Shown: one piece after another, positions 1 through 9,280 of the stretch
How the letters are laid out: the number at the start of each line of letters is the position of its first letter
Position numbering within the stretch: the first letter of the stretch is position 1
Assembly: GCA_944389745.1 (NCBI GenBank)
Contig: CALXNM010000007.1
Location: 1 to 59,707 of the forward strand
Length of the DNA: 59,707 nucleotides
Direction: 5' to 3'
DNA from: an uncultured Clostridia bacterium
GTDB taxonomy: Bacteria; Bacillota; Clostridia; TANB77; CAG-508
Notes under the pieces: model-generated
The model's database searches: none
What the model saw: only the letters and a program-made list of their open reading frames with translations
What the model was told of the DNA's origin: nothing
Position numbers and translations under genes: made by a program

Positions 1-782
1 ATATATCCTAAAACAGCTTCAATCCACACATACATCTTTTTGTTTTCATATCCTTCAACAGGTATATCTACTCCCCAGTCTAAATCTCTTGTAACAGCTC
101 TATCTACTAGACCTTGTTTTAAATATTTATTAGTTTCATTTCTTGCATTTACTCTCCATAAACCATCATTTTCTTTTACATATTCTTCTATATCTTTTTG
201 GAATTTAGATAGTTCTAAGTATAAGTTTTTATTGTCTTTTAATACTGTTTTAGAGCCACATTCTAGGCATATTCCATCTCTCATATCTTCTATTGTTGGA
301 ACATATTGACAATTATCACATTGTTCTGCTTTTGTTTCTGCTCCACATTTTGGACAAGTAATTTGTAATTCTCTATCAGATAAGAATTTTTGACAATGTT
401 CACAATATGCTTGTGGTTCTACTTTTTCGTATATATATCCGTTATCATATATTTTTCTAAACATTTTCATTACAGCTTGTTTATGAAATTCTGTATCTGT
501 ATTTGTGTATAAATCATATGAAAAATCAAAACTTTCTAGAGTTTTTTTGTCTCTTTCATGGTAATATTCTGCTATTTCTTTTGGATTCTTTTTTTCTTTT
601 TTAGCTCTTTCTGTTATTGGAGTACCATGACAGTCTGTCCCAGATACAAACATTACATTATATCCTTTTGTTCTATAATATCTAGCTAGTACATCACCTG
701 ATATAAGGCCAGCAACATGACCTAAATGTAAATCACTATTTGCATATGGCCATGCTCCACCTATTAAAATGTTTTTACTCAT
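1..782 (-). CDS. metG: Methionyl-tRNA synthetase, N-terminal part (gene runs off left edge)
   Basis: Charges tRNA-Met with methionine in the cytoplasm. The start is the ATG at 782 (protein begins MSKNILIGGAWPYAN), preceded by GAGAGGAAAG. About 260 residues are visible. The class I HIGH-type signature is HLGH at residues 19-22, followed by the MetRS-typical SGTDCHGTP stretch. Four CxxC pairs near residues 127-175 form the zinc-knuckle insertion. The visible part ends in YVWIEAVLGY, which in this family lies in the middle of the catalytic domain, so the KMSKS loop and the anticodon-binding domain lie outside the window. It follows glmM by 20 bp and is the last visible gene of the pfk-argS-glmM-metG run. 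Family call is firm. Confidence 0.95.
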   Translation of the reverse strand, partial: MSKNILIGGAWPYANSDLHLGHVAGLISGDVLARYYRTKGYNVMFVSGTDCHGTPITERAKKEKKNPKEIAEYYHERDKKTLESFDFSYDLYTNTDTEFHKQAVMKMFRKIYDNGYIYEKVEPQAYCEHCQKFLSDRELQITCPKCGAETKAEQCDNCQYVPTIEDMRDGICLECGSKTVLKDNKNLYLELSKFQKDIEEYVKENDGLWRVNARNETNKYLKQGLVDRAVTRDLDWGVDIPVEGYENKKMYVWIEAVLGY

Positions 783-802
783 ATATGTATCACTTTCCTC
801 TC

Positions 803-2167
803 TTACCCAAGTTTATTTTCTATTAATTTTGCTAGGCTCTCTGCTCTTTTCTTAATATATTCTTTATCTGTTCCTTCTATCATAACTCTTACTAGAGGTT
901 CAGTTCCAGATGGTCTTATTAAGACTCTACCATTTCCTGAAAATTCTTCTTCTAATTTATCTATTTCTGCTTTTATTTCTGGGTCTTTTTCATAATCATA
1001 TTTTTTATCACTTGAAACTTTTGCATTTACTAATACCTGTGGGTAAATTTTTATGATTTCACACGCTTTTGATGCAGAAATTTTTTTCTCAAGTAGGATT
1101 TTTGTTATCATTAAAGATGTTAAAATTCCATCTCCTGTTGGATTGTAATCAAGCATTATAATATGTCCAGATTGCTCTCCACCAAGGTTATATCCGTTTT
1201 CTAACATTCTCTCTAACACATATCTATCTCCAACCTTTGTTTCTTCAAAATTGATATTATTGTTTTCTGCATACTTTTTAAATCCTAAGTTACTCATTAC
1301 AGTTGCAACTACAGTATCTTGTTTTAGCGCGCCCTTTTCTTTCATGTAATTTGATATGATTGCTAAGATTTTATCTCCGTCCATTTCATTTCCGTTTTCA
1401 TCTACAGCTAAACATCTGTCTCCATCACCATCATATGCAATTCCTAAATTACATTTGTTTTCAACAACATATTTCTTTAATACATCTAAATGTGTTGAAC
1501 CACAATTGTCATTTATGTTTGTTCCATTTGGTGTATTATTTAAAATATAGTGTTTTATTCCAAGTGCTGTAAATACTTTTTCAGCAACAACTGATGTGGC
1601 TCCATTTGCTGTATCTATAGCTACAACGAAATCAGACATATCTAAATTTTCAAAATCTTCTTCAAAGTTTTTCCTGAAAAAATATACATATTCGTCTATT
1701 AAATCTGTTCTAATTTCAGATACACCTATTTTATCATTAACAGCTGAAAAACTCGATAATTTATCTGAATCCATTACTTCTTCTATTTCTTCTTCAAGTT
1801 CATCTGGAATTTTCATTCCTTTATTACTAAAATATTTAACTCCATTAAATTCATATGTATTATGTGATGCAGAAATAACAACACTGGCATCTGCTTTTAA
1901 TTTTTTTGTTAAATATGCAACACCTGGAGTTGGTAGTACTCCTAATATTTTTACATTAGCTCCATAGCTTAAAAATCCTGCAGTCATTGCACTTTCTATT
2001 AAAGTACCAGAAATACGTGTATCTCTTCCTATTAAAATTGTTGGTGTATGGTCTGTATGTTTAGCAAGTACATAGGCACCTGCTTTTGCTACTCTATACA
2101 CTAAATCTGGTGATAATTCAGTATTAGCAATTCTTCTAATTCCATCTGTTCCAAAATATTTTCTCAT
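803..2167 (-). CDS. glmM: Phosphoglucosamine mutase GlmM
   Basis: Converts glucosamine-6-phosphate to glucosamine-1-phosphate, the step leading to UDP-GlcNAc for peptidoglycan. I prefer the ATG at 2167 (MRKYFGTDGIRR) over the TTG two codons upstream, because AAGGGG is then 9 nt away. The protein is 454 residues, the usual GlmM length. The active-site loop SASHN carries the phosphorylated serine at about residue 101, the Mg-binding DGDGDR loop is at about 246-251, and the C-terminal phosphate-binding RPSGTEPLVRV is present. It lies 26 bp after argS and 20 bp before metG, consistent with one transcript. Nothing is missing. Confidence 0.96.
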   Translation of the reverse strand: MRKYFGTDGIRRIANTELSPDLVYRVAKAGAYVLAKHTDHTPTILIGRDTRISGTLIESAMTAGFLSYGANVKILGVLPTPGVAYLTKKLKADASVVISASHNTYEFNGVKYFSNKGMKIPDELEEEIEEVMDSDKLSSFSAVNDKIGVSEIRTDLIDEYVYFFRKNFEEDFENLDMSDFVVAIDTANGATSVVAEKVFTALGIKHYILNNTPNGTNINDNCGSTHLDVLKKYVVENKCNLGIAYDGDGDRCLAVDENGNEMDGDKILAIISNYMKEKGALKQDTVVATVMSNLGFKKYAENNNINFEETKVGDRYVLERMLENGYNLGGEQSGHIIMLDYNPTGDGILTSLMITKILLEKKISASKACEIIKIYPQVLVNAKVSSDKKYDYEKDPEIKAEIDKLEEEFSGNGRVLIRPSGTEPLVRVMIEGTDKEYIKKRAESLAKLIENKLG

Positions 2168-2193
2168 AATCAATTTACCCCTTTTCCTAAACT

Positions 2194-3897
2194 TTACATT
2201 TTATTTGGCATTTGTATTCCTAATAATTTAGCTCCTGATTTTAATACTATATTCACACAATATGTTAAATATGCCCTAGCATTTTGTAAATTCTTATCAT
2301 CAGTTATTATTTTGTTTTCATTATAGAAAGTACTAAATAGTTTAGCAACATTAACTAGATACTTAGTAATTATATATGGTTCATTTTTATCTGCAGATTG
2401 CATTATTATATTATTAAAATCATATAGTTCCTTTACTAATTTTACTGAAGCATCATCTGACAAAACATTTACGTCAACATCTTTTAAATCTGGTATTTTC
2501 CCAACCTTTTCTAAAACACTATTTGTACGAACATACATGTATTGAAGATATGGTCCTGTTTCCCCATTAAAATTTAGAGCTGTATTCCAGTCAAAGACTT
2601 GGTCTTTAATATTACTTGTTGATAAAGTATTAAACACAATTGCTCCTATTCCAACTTTTTTAGCTACTTCATCTTTATCTTCTAAATCTGGATTTTTTTC
2701 TTCAATAATTTCTTTTGCCTCTTCTATTGTTTTATTTAGCAAGTCTTCTATTTTTACAACATTTCCTAGTCTTGTAGACATTTTTCCTGATGGAAGACTT
2801 ACCATTCCAAACGCAACATGCTTTAAACCATTAATATATTTTTCATCAACCAAATACTTAGCAACTGCAAACACTTGTTTAAAATGTAAATTTTGTTCAT
2901 ATGCTACTACATATAGGCATTTATCGAAATCATATGTTTTAGCTCTATATACAATTGCTGCTAAATCTCTAGTTGCATATATAGAAGATCCGTTTGTTTT
3001 TTGGATTATACATGGTGTCGAAATTCCCATATCTGATAAATCGACTATTTTTGCTCCTTCAGATTCTGTTACAACACCTTTGCTTTCAAGTGTTTTTATT
3101 ATATAATCCATTTTATCTGCATAAAAAGCTTCTCCATTATACGAGTCAAATTTAACATCTAAAATATTATAAATTTTATTAAATTCTTGCATACTTAAGT
3201 CTTTAAACTTATTCCATAAATCTGTACAATATTTATCACCAGCTTCAAGAAGTCTAAAGTTTTCTCTACATTTTTCAAGAACAGTTTCATCCTTTTTACA
3301 TAAATCATTTATTCTAACATACATATCAACCATTTTATTAATTGGATCAACGGTTAAATCATATTCGTTTCCCCACATTTTATATGCTTCTATCATTTTT
3401 CCAAATTGAGTTCCATAATCTCCTAAGTGGTTTACACCTATTGTATTATATCCTAAATATTTATATATTTTATATAATGCACTACCTATTAAAGTTGTTC
3501 TTAAATGTCCAATATGAAATGGTTTTGCAATATTAGGTGAAGAATATTCTACAACTATATTCTTTCCTTTTCCAATTTCACTACTTCCATACTGTTCTTT
3601 TTTATCATTAATTTCCTCAAAAACTGTTTTTATAACAGCGATAGGATTTATATAAAAGTTTAGATAACCATTAACTACCTCTACTTTTGATATAATGTTT
3701 TCATCTAATGTAATTTTCTCTTTTAATTCATTTGCTATCATTTGTGGAGCTTTCCTTAGCTCTTTTGCAAGCTTAAAACAAGGAAGTGAATAATCACCCA
3801 TTTCTTTGTTTGATGGTATTTCTATATATGATTCTATCTCTTCAATGTTTGTTACTTTTTTTAATTTTTTTGCAATTTCATCCTTAAAGTCAATCAT
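2194..3897 (-). CDS. argS: Arginyl-tRNA synthetase
   Basis: Charges tRNA-Arg. The ATG at 3897 (MIDFKDEIAKK) has GAAAGGA 9 nt upstream and is better placed than the TTG three codons earlier. The protein is 567 residues. An N-terminal Add1 tRNA-D-loop domain is followed by the class I core with HIGH at about 128-131 (context AKPFHIGHLRTT, typical of ArgRS) and a KMST loop at about 372-375 (GKMSTRLGNV). The C-terminal DALR anticodon-binding domain ends in the family-typical LGIQMPNKM. The gene starts 22 bp after the phosphofructokinase stop, probably in the same operon. Confident. Confidence 0.96.
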   Translation of the reverse strand: MIDFKDEIAKKLKKVTNIEEIESYIEIPSNKEMGDYSLPCFKLAKELRKAPQMIANELKEKITLDENIISKVEVVNGYLNFYINPIAVIKTVFEEINDKKEQYGSSEIGKGKNIVVEYSSPNIAKPFHIGHLRTTLIGSALYKIYKYLGYNTIGVNHLGDYGTQFGKMIEAYKMWGNEYDLTVDPINKMVDMYVRINDLCKKDETVLEKCRENFRLLEAGDKYCTDLWNKFKDLSMQEFNKIYNILDVKFDSYNGEAFYADKMDYIIKTLESKGVVTESEGAKIVDLSDMGISTPCIIQKTNGSSIYATRDLAAIVYRAKTYDFDKCLYVVAYEQNLHFKQVFAVAKYLVDEKYINGLKHVAFGMVSLPSGKMSTRLGNVVKIEDLLNKTIEEAKEIIEEKNPDLEDKDEVAKKVGIGAIVFNTLSTSNIKDQVFDWNTALNFNGETGPYLQYMYVRTNSVLEKVGKIPDLKDVDVNVLSDDASVKLVKELYDFNNIIMQSADKNEPYIITKYLVNVAKLFSTFYNENKIITDDKNLQNARAYLTYCVNIVLKSGAKLLGIQMPNKM

Positions 3898-3919
3898 TTT
3901 ATACAATCCTTTCTATTTT

Positions 3920-5062
3920 TCAATCTCCTAAATTAATACCTATATCTCTTGCTGTTTTTACAAGCTCATCATCCATTTTTATTTTTCTTATGTTACTTTC
4001 TGCTGTATTTCCTGATACAGCACCTATTACTTTATTGTTTCCTACTACATCTTCTAAAGGAACATAGTTTAATTTTCCATCTTTTATAACTGTTAGAACA
4101 TTAAACTTTTCTTCTAATGCAAGGCTCATTGCTTTTGCTCCATATTTTGTAGATAATACTCTATCAAATGCTGTTGGAGAACCACCTCTTTGCATATAAC
4201 CAAGTACTGTACATCTAGCTTCTAAACCTGTTAACTCTTCTAATTGTTTAGCTACAACTTCTCCTATTCCTCCAAGTTTAATATTATCTACACCTTCACC
4301 GTTATTTCTCATACCTCTTATTTGTATATCTCCGCCTAAAGGTTTTGCACCTTCTGAAACAACAACTATACTGAAAGATTTTCCTCTATTTTTTCTGTTT
4401 ATTATTTTTCTAGCAGCACTATGAATATCAAAAGGAATCTCTGGTATTAAAGCAACATCAGCTCCACCTGCTATTGCAGATTCCAAAGCTATCCATCCTG
4501 CATATCTTCCCATAACCTCTAAGACCATTATTCTATGATGTGTTTCTCCTGTTGAATGAAGTCTATCTATAGCATCTGCTGCAACAGATACAGCAGTATT
4601 GTAACCGAATGTTATTTCAGTACAAGCAACATCATTATCTATTGTTTTTGGAACACCTATTACATTAATTCCTTTTAAAGATAAATCCCTTGCTGATTTT
4701 TGAGTAGCATCTCCACCTAATGTAAATAAACAATCTATTTCATCATCTTTTATGTTTTGAACACATTTATCAGATAAATCCTTATATACTGTTTGTCCAT
4801 TTTCTTCTACTGGATAATGAAATACATTTGCATTAGTAGATGAACCTATTATAGAACCACCTTTTGGCAAAATTCCTACTGCATTATCTTTTGAACTAGT
4901 TCCAAGTTTAATAATATCATTTTTAAGTAAACCTCTATATCCATCTATGAATCCATAACATTCTATATTTTTATTTTCTGCTGTTTTTATTATAGCTCTA
5001 ATAACAGCATTAAATCCCGAAACATCTCCACCATTAGCAAGTATAGCAACTTTCTTTAACAT
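3920..5062 (-). CDS. 6-phosphofructokinase (PFK family, donor uncertain)
   Basis: Phosphorylates fructose-6-phosphate in glycolysis. The 380-residue protein starts at an ATG with AAAGGAAGA upstream. Family motifs are the N-terminal GGDVSGFNA (residues 11-19), GGDAT at 116-120, PKTIDND at 138-144, MGRYAGW at 184-190 and the C-terminal GYMQRGGSPTAFDR stretch. From family knowledge, ATP enzymes usually read GGDG and PPi enzymes have Asp at or next to that position. Here it is Ala, combined with the Lys of PKTIDND that is common in PPi-dependent and long-type PFKs, so the phosphoryl donor cannot be assigned. Head gene of the pfk-argS-glmM-metG run. Confidence 0.9.
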   Translation of the reverse strand: MLKKVAILANGGDVSGFNAVIRAIIKTAENKNIECYGFIDGYRGLLKNDIIKLGTSSKDNAVGILPKGGSIIGSSTNANVFHYPVEENGQTVYKDLSDKCVQNIKDDEIDCLFTLGGDATQKSARDLSLKGINVIGVPKTIDNDVACTEITFGYNTAVSVAADAIDRLHSTGETHHRIMVLEVMGRYAGWIALESAIAGGADVALIPEIPFDIHSAARKIINRKNRGKSFSIVVVSEGAKPLGGDIQIRGMRNNGEGVDNIKLGGIGEVVAKQLEELTGLEARCTVLGYMQRGGSPTAFDRVLSTKYGAKAMSLALEEKFNVLTVIKDGKLNYVPLEDVVGNNKVIGAVSGNTAESNIRKIKMDDELVKTARDIGINLGD

Positions 5063-5130
5063 ACTAATCTTCCTTTCTTTTGTTTAATTAAAACTTATAT
5101 ATACATATAATATTATACCAATAAATAAAA

Positions 5131-5155
5131 AAATTACAACAATTTGTTGTAACTT
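5131..5155 (-). terminator. Intrinsic terminator after spoIIIAH
   Basis: The inverted repeat TTACAACAA / TTGTTGTAA is followed on the minus strand by a run of T. It sits about 40 bp past the spoIIIAH stop and before the pfk start, so it closes the spoIIIA transcript. Confidence 0.75.
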
Positions 5156-5193
5156 TTCTCTAATAATTCCGTATTTTCATGCATTTAGCCGTT

Positions 5194-5925
5194 TTAATCC
5201 TCCTTATTCATAATATGAATATCAGCAATATCCGCTTCCAACTCTCTTGTAATTATATTCTGTATTTGGGCAATCTCTGCTCTACTAGGTTCTTTACCTT
5301 TAACAATTACATTAATGCTATTCTTGTTTACGAATATAACTAAATCTTCGATTCCTTTTGTTTTAATTAAATTTTCTGCAATCATTATTCCATTTTGTTC
5401 ATTATTAAGTTTTGTTATTTCTTGCTGTGCACTCTTTTTTTGTGCTTCACTTACATTTGTGTTATTTAATATTTTTTGATATGTTTCAATTGACTGTGAA
5501 TATATTGTGTTTCGCTCTAACCTAGAATTTACAAAATAACTATCTTCATCTTCTGAAACTTCACTAGACACATCAACTGTTCCATCATCAACTTCTGCTA
5601 CTATTTGATTAGTTGTGTCACTAGCTGTCGAATTATTGTTTGCCACATTATTGACTGGAACTTCATTTTCAGTATTTTCATTAGTTGATGTACCGTCATC
5701 TATTATGTTTTGGCTAATACTATTTTCATCTGCTATATTTGCACTTACTAGTTTTGCATCTCCTATGCTTGCCATTTCCTCTGAATCTGCCAAAGCTCCC
5801 GCTTCAACGCTATTTAAATAGCTACCATTATTTGAATAGCTTAAATACCCTGCCGTTATAATCATAAGACCTATAACAAAAATTATAACTTGATTTTTTT
5901 TTAAATTCATATGTAATTTACTCAT
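5194..5925 (-). CDS. spoIIIAH: Stage III sporulation protein SpoIIIAH
   Basis: Mother-cell partner of the SpoIIIA-SpoIIQ channel that spans the intermembrane space around the engulfed forespore. The preferred start is the ATG at 5925 (MSKLHMNLKKNQ), because AAAGGAATGTGAT lies just upstream; a GTG four codons earlier is too close to it. The 243-residue protein has one transmembrane segment at about 12-29, a low-complexity Asn/Asp/Glu/Thr-rich linker and a C-terminal YscJ/FliF-like ring-building domain (about 130-240) with the family's coiled region containing SAQKKSAQQEITKLN. Last gene of the spoIIIA operon, followed by a terminator. Confidence 0.93.
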   Translation of the reverse strand: MSKLHMNLKKNQVIIFVIGLMIITAGYLSYSNNGSYLNSVEAGALADSEEMASIGDAKLVSANIADENSISQNIIDDGTSTNENTENEVPVNNVANNNSTASDTTNQIVAEVDDGTVDVSSEVSEDEDSYFVNSRLERNTIYSQSIETYQKILNNTNVSEAQKKSAQQEITKLNNEQNGIMIAENLIKTKGIEDLVIFVNKNSINVIVKGKEPSRAEIAQIQNIITRELEADIADIHIMNKED

Positions 5926-5994
5926 AATTTTAATCACATTCCTTTCTTAAGGCATAATTGTTGGAATTATTTTCAACCTTCCTTTTAGTTAAAA

Positions 5995-6651
5995 TTAATT
6001 TAAAGTCATTTTAAAAACTTGTATTCTATGAGTTGGTAGTCCTGTTACCGCTTCTACCGCTTGTATAATATTTGTCTTAACTTCTGCATTGTCCGCTCCT
6101 TCTGCAGTAATTATTGCACCTTCAATTTCTGGACTAGTCGTTTTTTGTGTTATTAATGTTTTACTACCATCACTTTCATCATATATAGCTTCTTTTTTAA
6201 CATCTGTTTGTGTTACTTTTCTTGTACCACCTTCGCTATCTGTTTCTTCTGTATTTTCTTCTGAGCTTTCTTCATTATATACAGGAATAGTTGTTTCTGA
6301 ACTTGCATATGTTATCATTACTTTTACTTTCCCCACTCCATTTATATTTGCTAATATATCTTCTAATTCATCTTTTATGCTCGTTGTATTATCATTGCTA
6401 TTATTAACATCATTTTCTTGTGCAAGTTTTTTATTAGAATTAATTATCTGATTGTTATTTGTGGTATCTTCTTTACCATTCCATATGTAATTAATTATTA
6501 CTAATGTGATTATTAATATAACTAAAAATACTGCTAAATTTTCTATTTTCTTTTTATTGTTAATTGGACCTTGCTCGTCTTGTTTATCTACACCTTCTAT
6601 TTTCTTTTTATTAAGCATTGATTTTAATTTATCAAATTTATCTTTTAACAT
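5995..6651 (-). CDS. spoIIIAG: Stage III sporulation protein SpoIIIAG
   Basis: Forms a large ring in the mother-cell membrane as part of the SpoIIIA feeding-tube channel. The 218-residue protein has a charged cytoplasmic N-terminus, one transmembrane helix at about 38-57, and an extracytoplasmic ring-building domain containing LEDILANINGVGKVKVMITY and ending VTGLPTHRIQVFKM, both typical of the family. A charged EESSEENTEETDSEGG insert lies in the loop that forms the beta-barrel in known SpoIIIAG. No good Shine-Dalgarno precedes the ATG; a 9-codon ORF with AGGAGAGT upstream lies directly before it, so translation may be coupled. Confidence 0.93.
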   Translation of the reverse strand: MLKDKFDKLKSMLNKKKIEGVDKQDEQGPINNKKKIENLAVFLVILIITLVIINYIWNGKEDTTNNNQIINSNKKLAQENDVNNSNDNTTSIKDELEDILANINGVGKVKVMITYASSETTIPVYNEESSEENTEETDSEGGTRKVTQTDVKKEAIYDESDGSKTLITQKTTSPEIEGAIITAEGADNAEVKTNIIQAVEAVTGLPTHRIQVFKMTLN

Positions 6652-6697
6652 AGTTTTAAGTTGTATGATTATTTAATAAAACCATACTCTCCTTTCT

Positions 6698-7375
6698 TTA
6701 ATTAATAGTTATATTGTCTTCTTTTACCTCATATACACTACTTAAATATTCTTTTAAACTTTTTATTTCTTTATTTGATAAATTGGTTTCTTTATCACTA
6801 GTTTTTGAATCTTCTTTATCTTGTGTACTTGTATTATTAATGTTTTCGCTATTAGAACTAATACTTACTTTTTCTACCTTTTCTACTTTACTTATGTTAT
6901 CTTCTTTGGTGTTATTAGCATTATTATCTTCTTTGGTATTTTCATCATCATTAATTTTTTCAAGTTCCAAATTTATATTATTAATTGTATAAGTTTCATC
7001 ATTAGAAACATTAAGTTCAATATTGTTTGCAACATATCCTTTTGCTTCTAATTTTGCTTTCATATCATCTTTTATTCCTGATATATACATGTCTCTTATG
7101 CTTTGTTCGTTATCTTCTACAATTGTATTATGTAGCTTTACATTATTTTTTGCTTCTTCTATGTATTCATCTAAATCTAATGTATCTGAAACTTGTAAGC
7201 TACCTCCTGTAAATTTTGTAATTACAGGCGAAACTATTGTGAATAATATGTATACTCCTATAACCATTTTTATGTATTTTTTACTATTCCCTGATGGAAG
7301 AATCATTTCTATTATTGTTCCAATTATTACAGCTACAATTATAGAACCTGCCCAATCGCTAATCCATTCAATCAT
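6698..7375 (-). CDS. spoIIIAF: Stage III sporulation protein SpoIIIAF
   Basis: Mother-cell membrane component of the SpoIIIA-SpoIIQ complex. The ATG at 7375 has a strong AAAAGGAGG upstream. The 225-residue protein starts with the family-typical MIEWISDWAGSIIVAVIIGT, has two N-terminal transmembrane helices (about 8-26 and 36-56) and the MILPSGNSKKYIKMVIG signature between them. The extracytoplasmic part is unusually rich in Asn, Asp, Ser and Glu between about 140 and 205, and ends with a short folded tail. Its place between spoIIIAE and spoIIIAG confirms the call. Confidence 0.93.
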   Translation of the reverse strand: MIEWISDWAGSIIVAVIIGTIIEMILPSGNSKKYIKMVIGVYILFTIVSPVITKFTGGSLQVSDTLDLDEYIEEAKNNVKLHNTIVEDNEQSIRDMYISGIKDDMKAKLEAKGYVANNIELNVSNDETYTINNINLELEKINDDENTKEDNNANNTKEDNISKVEKVEKVSISSNSENINNTSTQDKEDSKTSDKETNLSNKEIKSLKEYLSSVYEVKEDNITIN

Positions 7376-7392
7376 CTTTCCTCCTTTTATTA

Positions 7393-8607
7393 TTACCTAT
7401 ACATCATTCCACTGTTTGATATTTTTATAACTAGAGTTGTCCCAATAATGAACATTACAGATATACTACACATTACTCCTAGAAGCACTTTAAAAGTATC
7501 TCCCATCTGATCTAATAGCTTTATTATTTTTTCATCAGCAATTGGTTGACAAATAGCTGAGCCCAAATAATATATAGCCATCAGAGCCACCAGCTTTATA
7601 ATAGGTATTATTGCTATTCCAAGAAGTATAATTATTCCTACAATTCCAGTTGCATTTTTTAAAATTGAACTACAACCTATTACAGTATCTACTGCGTCTC
7701 CAAGTATTTTTCCTACAACTGGAATAAAACTTGAAACTGCTGCTTTAGCTGTTTTAGCTGTAATTCCATCAACGCTACTGCTTAATGTACCTTCTATTGA
7801 AACTAATCCTACAAATATCGTTAATATTATCCCTAAAATCCAAATACTTCCGCTTTTAAAAAAGTTTGCTAATTTATTTATTTGTATTTTGTTTGATATA
7901 TTCGATACTATTCCAAGTGATGTAGATACAAGAATCAAAGGAATAATTATACCTGTTATAAAGTTCCCCATAAAAGTTATTAAAAATAGCAAGATTGGTT
8001 GAATTAAGCTCGCACTGACTATACTTCCTGTTGTTATCATTAATGTTATTAATATTGGAATTAATAGGTTCATAAAATTTACTAGATTTTGTATTGAATC
8101 TTTTACTATGTCTACTATTTGAACAAAATTTGTCATAATTAATGTTACTATAAGTATGTATTGAACATAATATATTATTTGAGATATTCCTTTGTTTTCT
8201 AAACCATCTGATATAGCTCTTAATATACTATGTATTACAATAATTACTAAAATACTTCCAAGTACTGTAATTGAATCAAAAACTTCTCCGCCAACTGCAT
8301 GTAATATATTTTTTAAAATATTTTCATTATCTATGTTTCCTGAAATTGCAGATGTAAATAATTCTCCTATATCCATGTCTTCGTATACATCTTTTGTATA
8401 TGTATCAGCTTCATTTATAAAATCATCTATATTTAAATTTTCTTGTTGTGATTTTAATATTTCTTCTTCACTTGCAGAACTTTCAGTTTCTTTTGCATAT
8501 ATATTATTTTCTGGCAATATTAATATAATTAATAAAATAATTACAAATAATAAAATGACCCTTTTACTAAGTTTACAAAATTTTTTCATTATTTTTTTCA
8601 TTTGCAT
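7393..8607 (-). CDS. spoIIIAE: Stage III sporulation protein SpoIIIAE
   Basis: Polytopic membrane protein of the spoIIIA-encoded channel, needed for late sigma-G activity in the forespore. The 404-residue protein has an N-terminal signal-like helix (about 15-32), a hydrophilic stretch of about 70 residues, then about seven transmembrane segments. Recognisable family sequence includes MNLLIPILITLMITTGS and SFIPVVGKILGDAVDTV. Three start ATGs lie close together (MQMKKIMKK); the third codon has the best spacing to GAAAGG. The stop is 18 bp before spoIIIAF. Confidence 0.93.
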   Translation of the reverse strand: MQMKKIMKKFCKLSKRVILLFVIILLIILILPENNIYAKETESSASEEEILKSQQENLNIDDFINEADTYTKDVYEDMDIGELFTSAISGNIDNENILKNILHAVGGEVFDSITVLGSILVIIVIHSILRAISDGLENKGISQIIYYVQYILIVTLIMTNFVQIVDIVKDSIQNLVNFMNLLIPILITLMITTGSIVSASLIQPILLFLITFMGNFITGIIIPLILVSTSLGIVSNISNKIQINKLANFFKSGSIWILGIILTIFVGLVSIEGTLSSSVDGITAKTAKAAVSSFIPVVGKILGDAVDTVIGCSSILKNATGIVGIIILLGIAIIPIIKLVALMAIYYLGSAICQPIADEKIIKLLDQMGDTFKVLLGVMCSISVMFIIGTTLVIKISNSGMMYR

Positions 8608-8618
8608 ACCTTTCAGTT

Positions 8619-9005
8619 TTATGGCAATACTTCTATAATAGTTTCAAGTAAACTAGAAATGATTGGAATTGACATTGCTACTATAATTACCTTTCCACCC
8701 ATATCTACTTTATTTGCTATTGCACTTTCACCTGTATCTTTACAAATACTTACTGCAAATTCTGTTAAAAAAGCAATACCAGTTATTTTAATTAATAGTT
8801 TCAAAAATTCATTATTTACGGCTGTTTTATTTGATAATGCAGTAAGTAGATTTATAATCTCAGAAAGCTTGCCCATTACAAACATTAAAATAATAGCACC
8901 TGCAAGTAGAGAAACATACAATGTGAATTCAGGCTTGTACTGCCTTATTATTACAATAATTATTAAAGCAATTAGACCAACACCAATTATCTTAACAATA
9001 TCCAT
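8619..9005 (-). CDS. spoIIIAD: Stage III sporulation protein SpoIIIAD
   Basis: Small polytopic membrane protein of the SpoIIIA channel. It has 128 residues, the usual size, with four hydrophobic segments (about 4-20, 30-48, 68-85, 105-124). Family signature sequence includes VSLLAGAIILMFVMGKL and the AEFAVSICKDTGESAIANKV-like region, read here as TEFAVSICKDTGESAIANKV. The ATG has AAAGGA 8 nt upstream. It lies between spoIIIAC and spoIIIAE in the standard order. Confidence 0.94.
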   Translation of the reverse strand: MDIVKIIGVGLIALIIIVIIRQYKPEFTLYVSLLAGAIILMFVMGKLSEIINLLTALSNKTAVNNEFLKLLIKITGIAFLTEFAVSICKDTGESAIANKVDMGGKVIIVAMSIPIISSLLETIIEVLP

Positions 9006-9057
9006 TTACGGATTCCTTTCTATTAGTTTAATATCACACAATATATGTTTCGAATTT

Positions 9058-9252
9058 TTATAGTCCAAACATTGTTCTTACAGAATTAAATAATGTGCTT
9101 ATTTCTTTTATAACTAGTGTTAGTACTATAACCAAACCTGCTAGTGTTGTCATCATTGCTTGGTCTTCTCTTCCAGCTCTTACTAATACTTGATGTAGAA
9201 CTGCTACTAAAATTCCTATAGCTGCTATTTTAAATAATAAATCAATGTTCAT
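9058..9252 (-). CDS. spoIIIAC: Stage III sporulation protein SpoIIIAC
   Basis: A 64-residue membrane protein with two helices, the smallest SpoIIIA component. The sequence MNIDLLFKIAAIGILVAVLH and the following GREDQA loop are nearly invariant in this family. It has GAAAGGA 11 nt before the ATG. Downstream spoIIIAD follows after 52 bp. Confidence 0.95.
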   Translation of the reverse strand: MNIDLLFKIAAIGILVAVLHQVLVRAGREDQAMMTTLAGLVIVLTLVIKEISTLFNSVRTMFGL

Positions 9253-9280
9253 TGTAGAAATTTCCTTTCATATAAATTTT

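Noticed and set aside
40..309. Plus-strand open frame of 89 codons at the left edge
   Set aside because: It lies wholly antisense to metG, whose zinc-knuckle and core motifs are clear, and has no ribosome-binding site.
1..5193. T-box or other riboswitch before pfk-argS-glmM-metG
   Set aside because: The upstream region of pfk is only about 130 bp, holds the spoIIIA terminator, and shows no T-box sequence or specifier stem.
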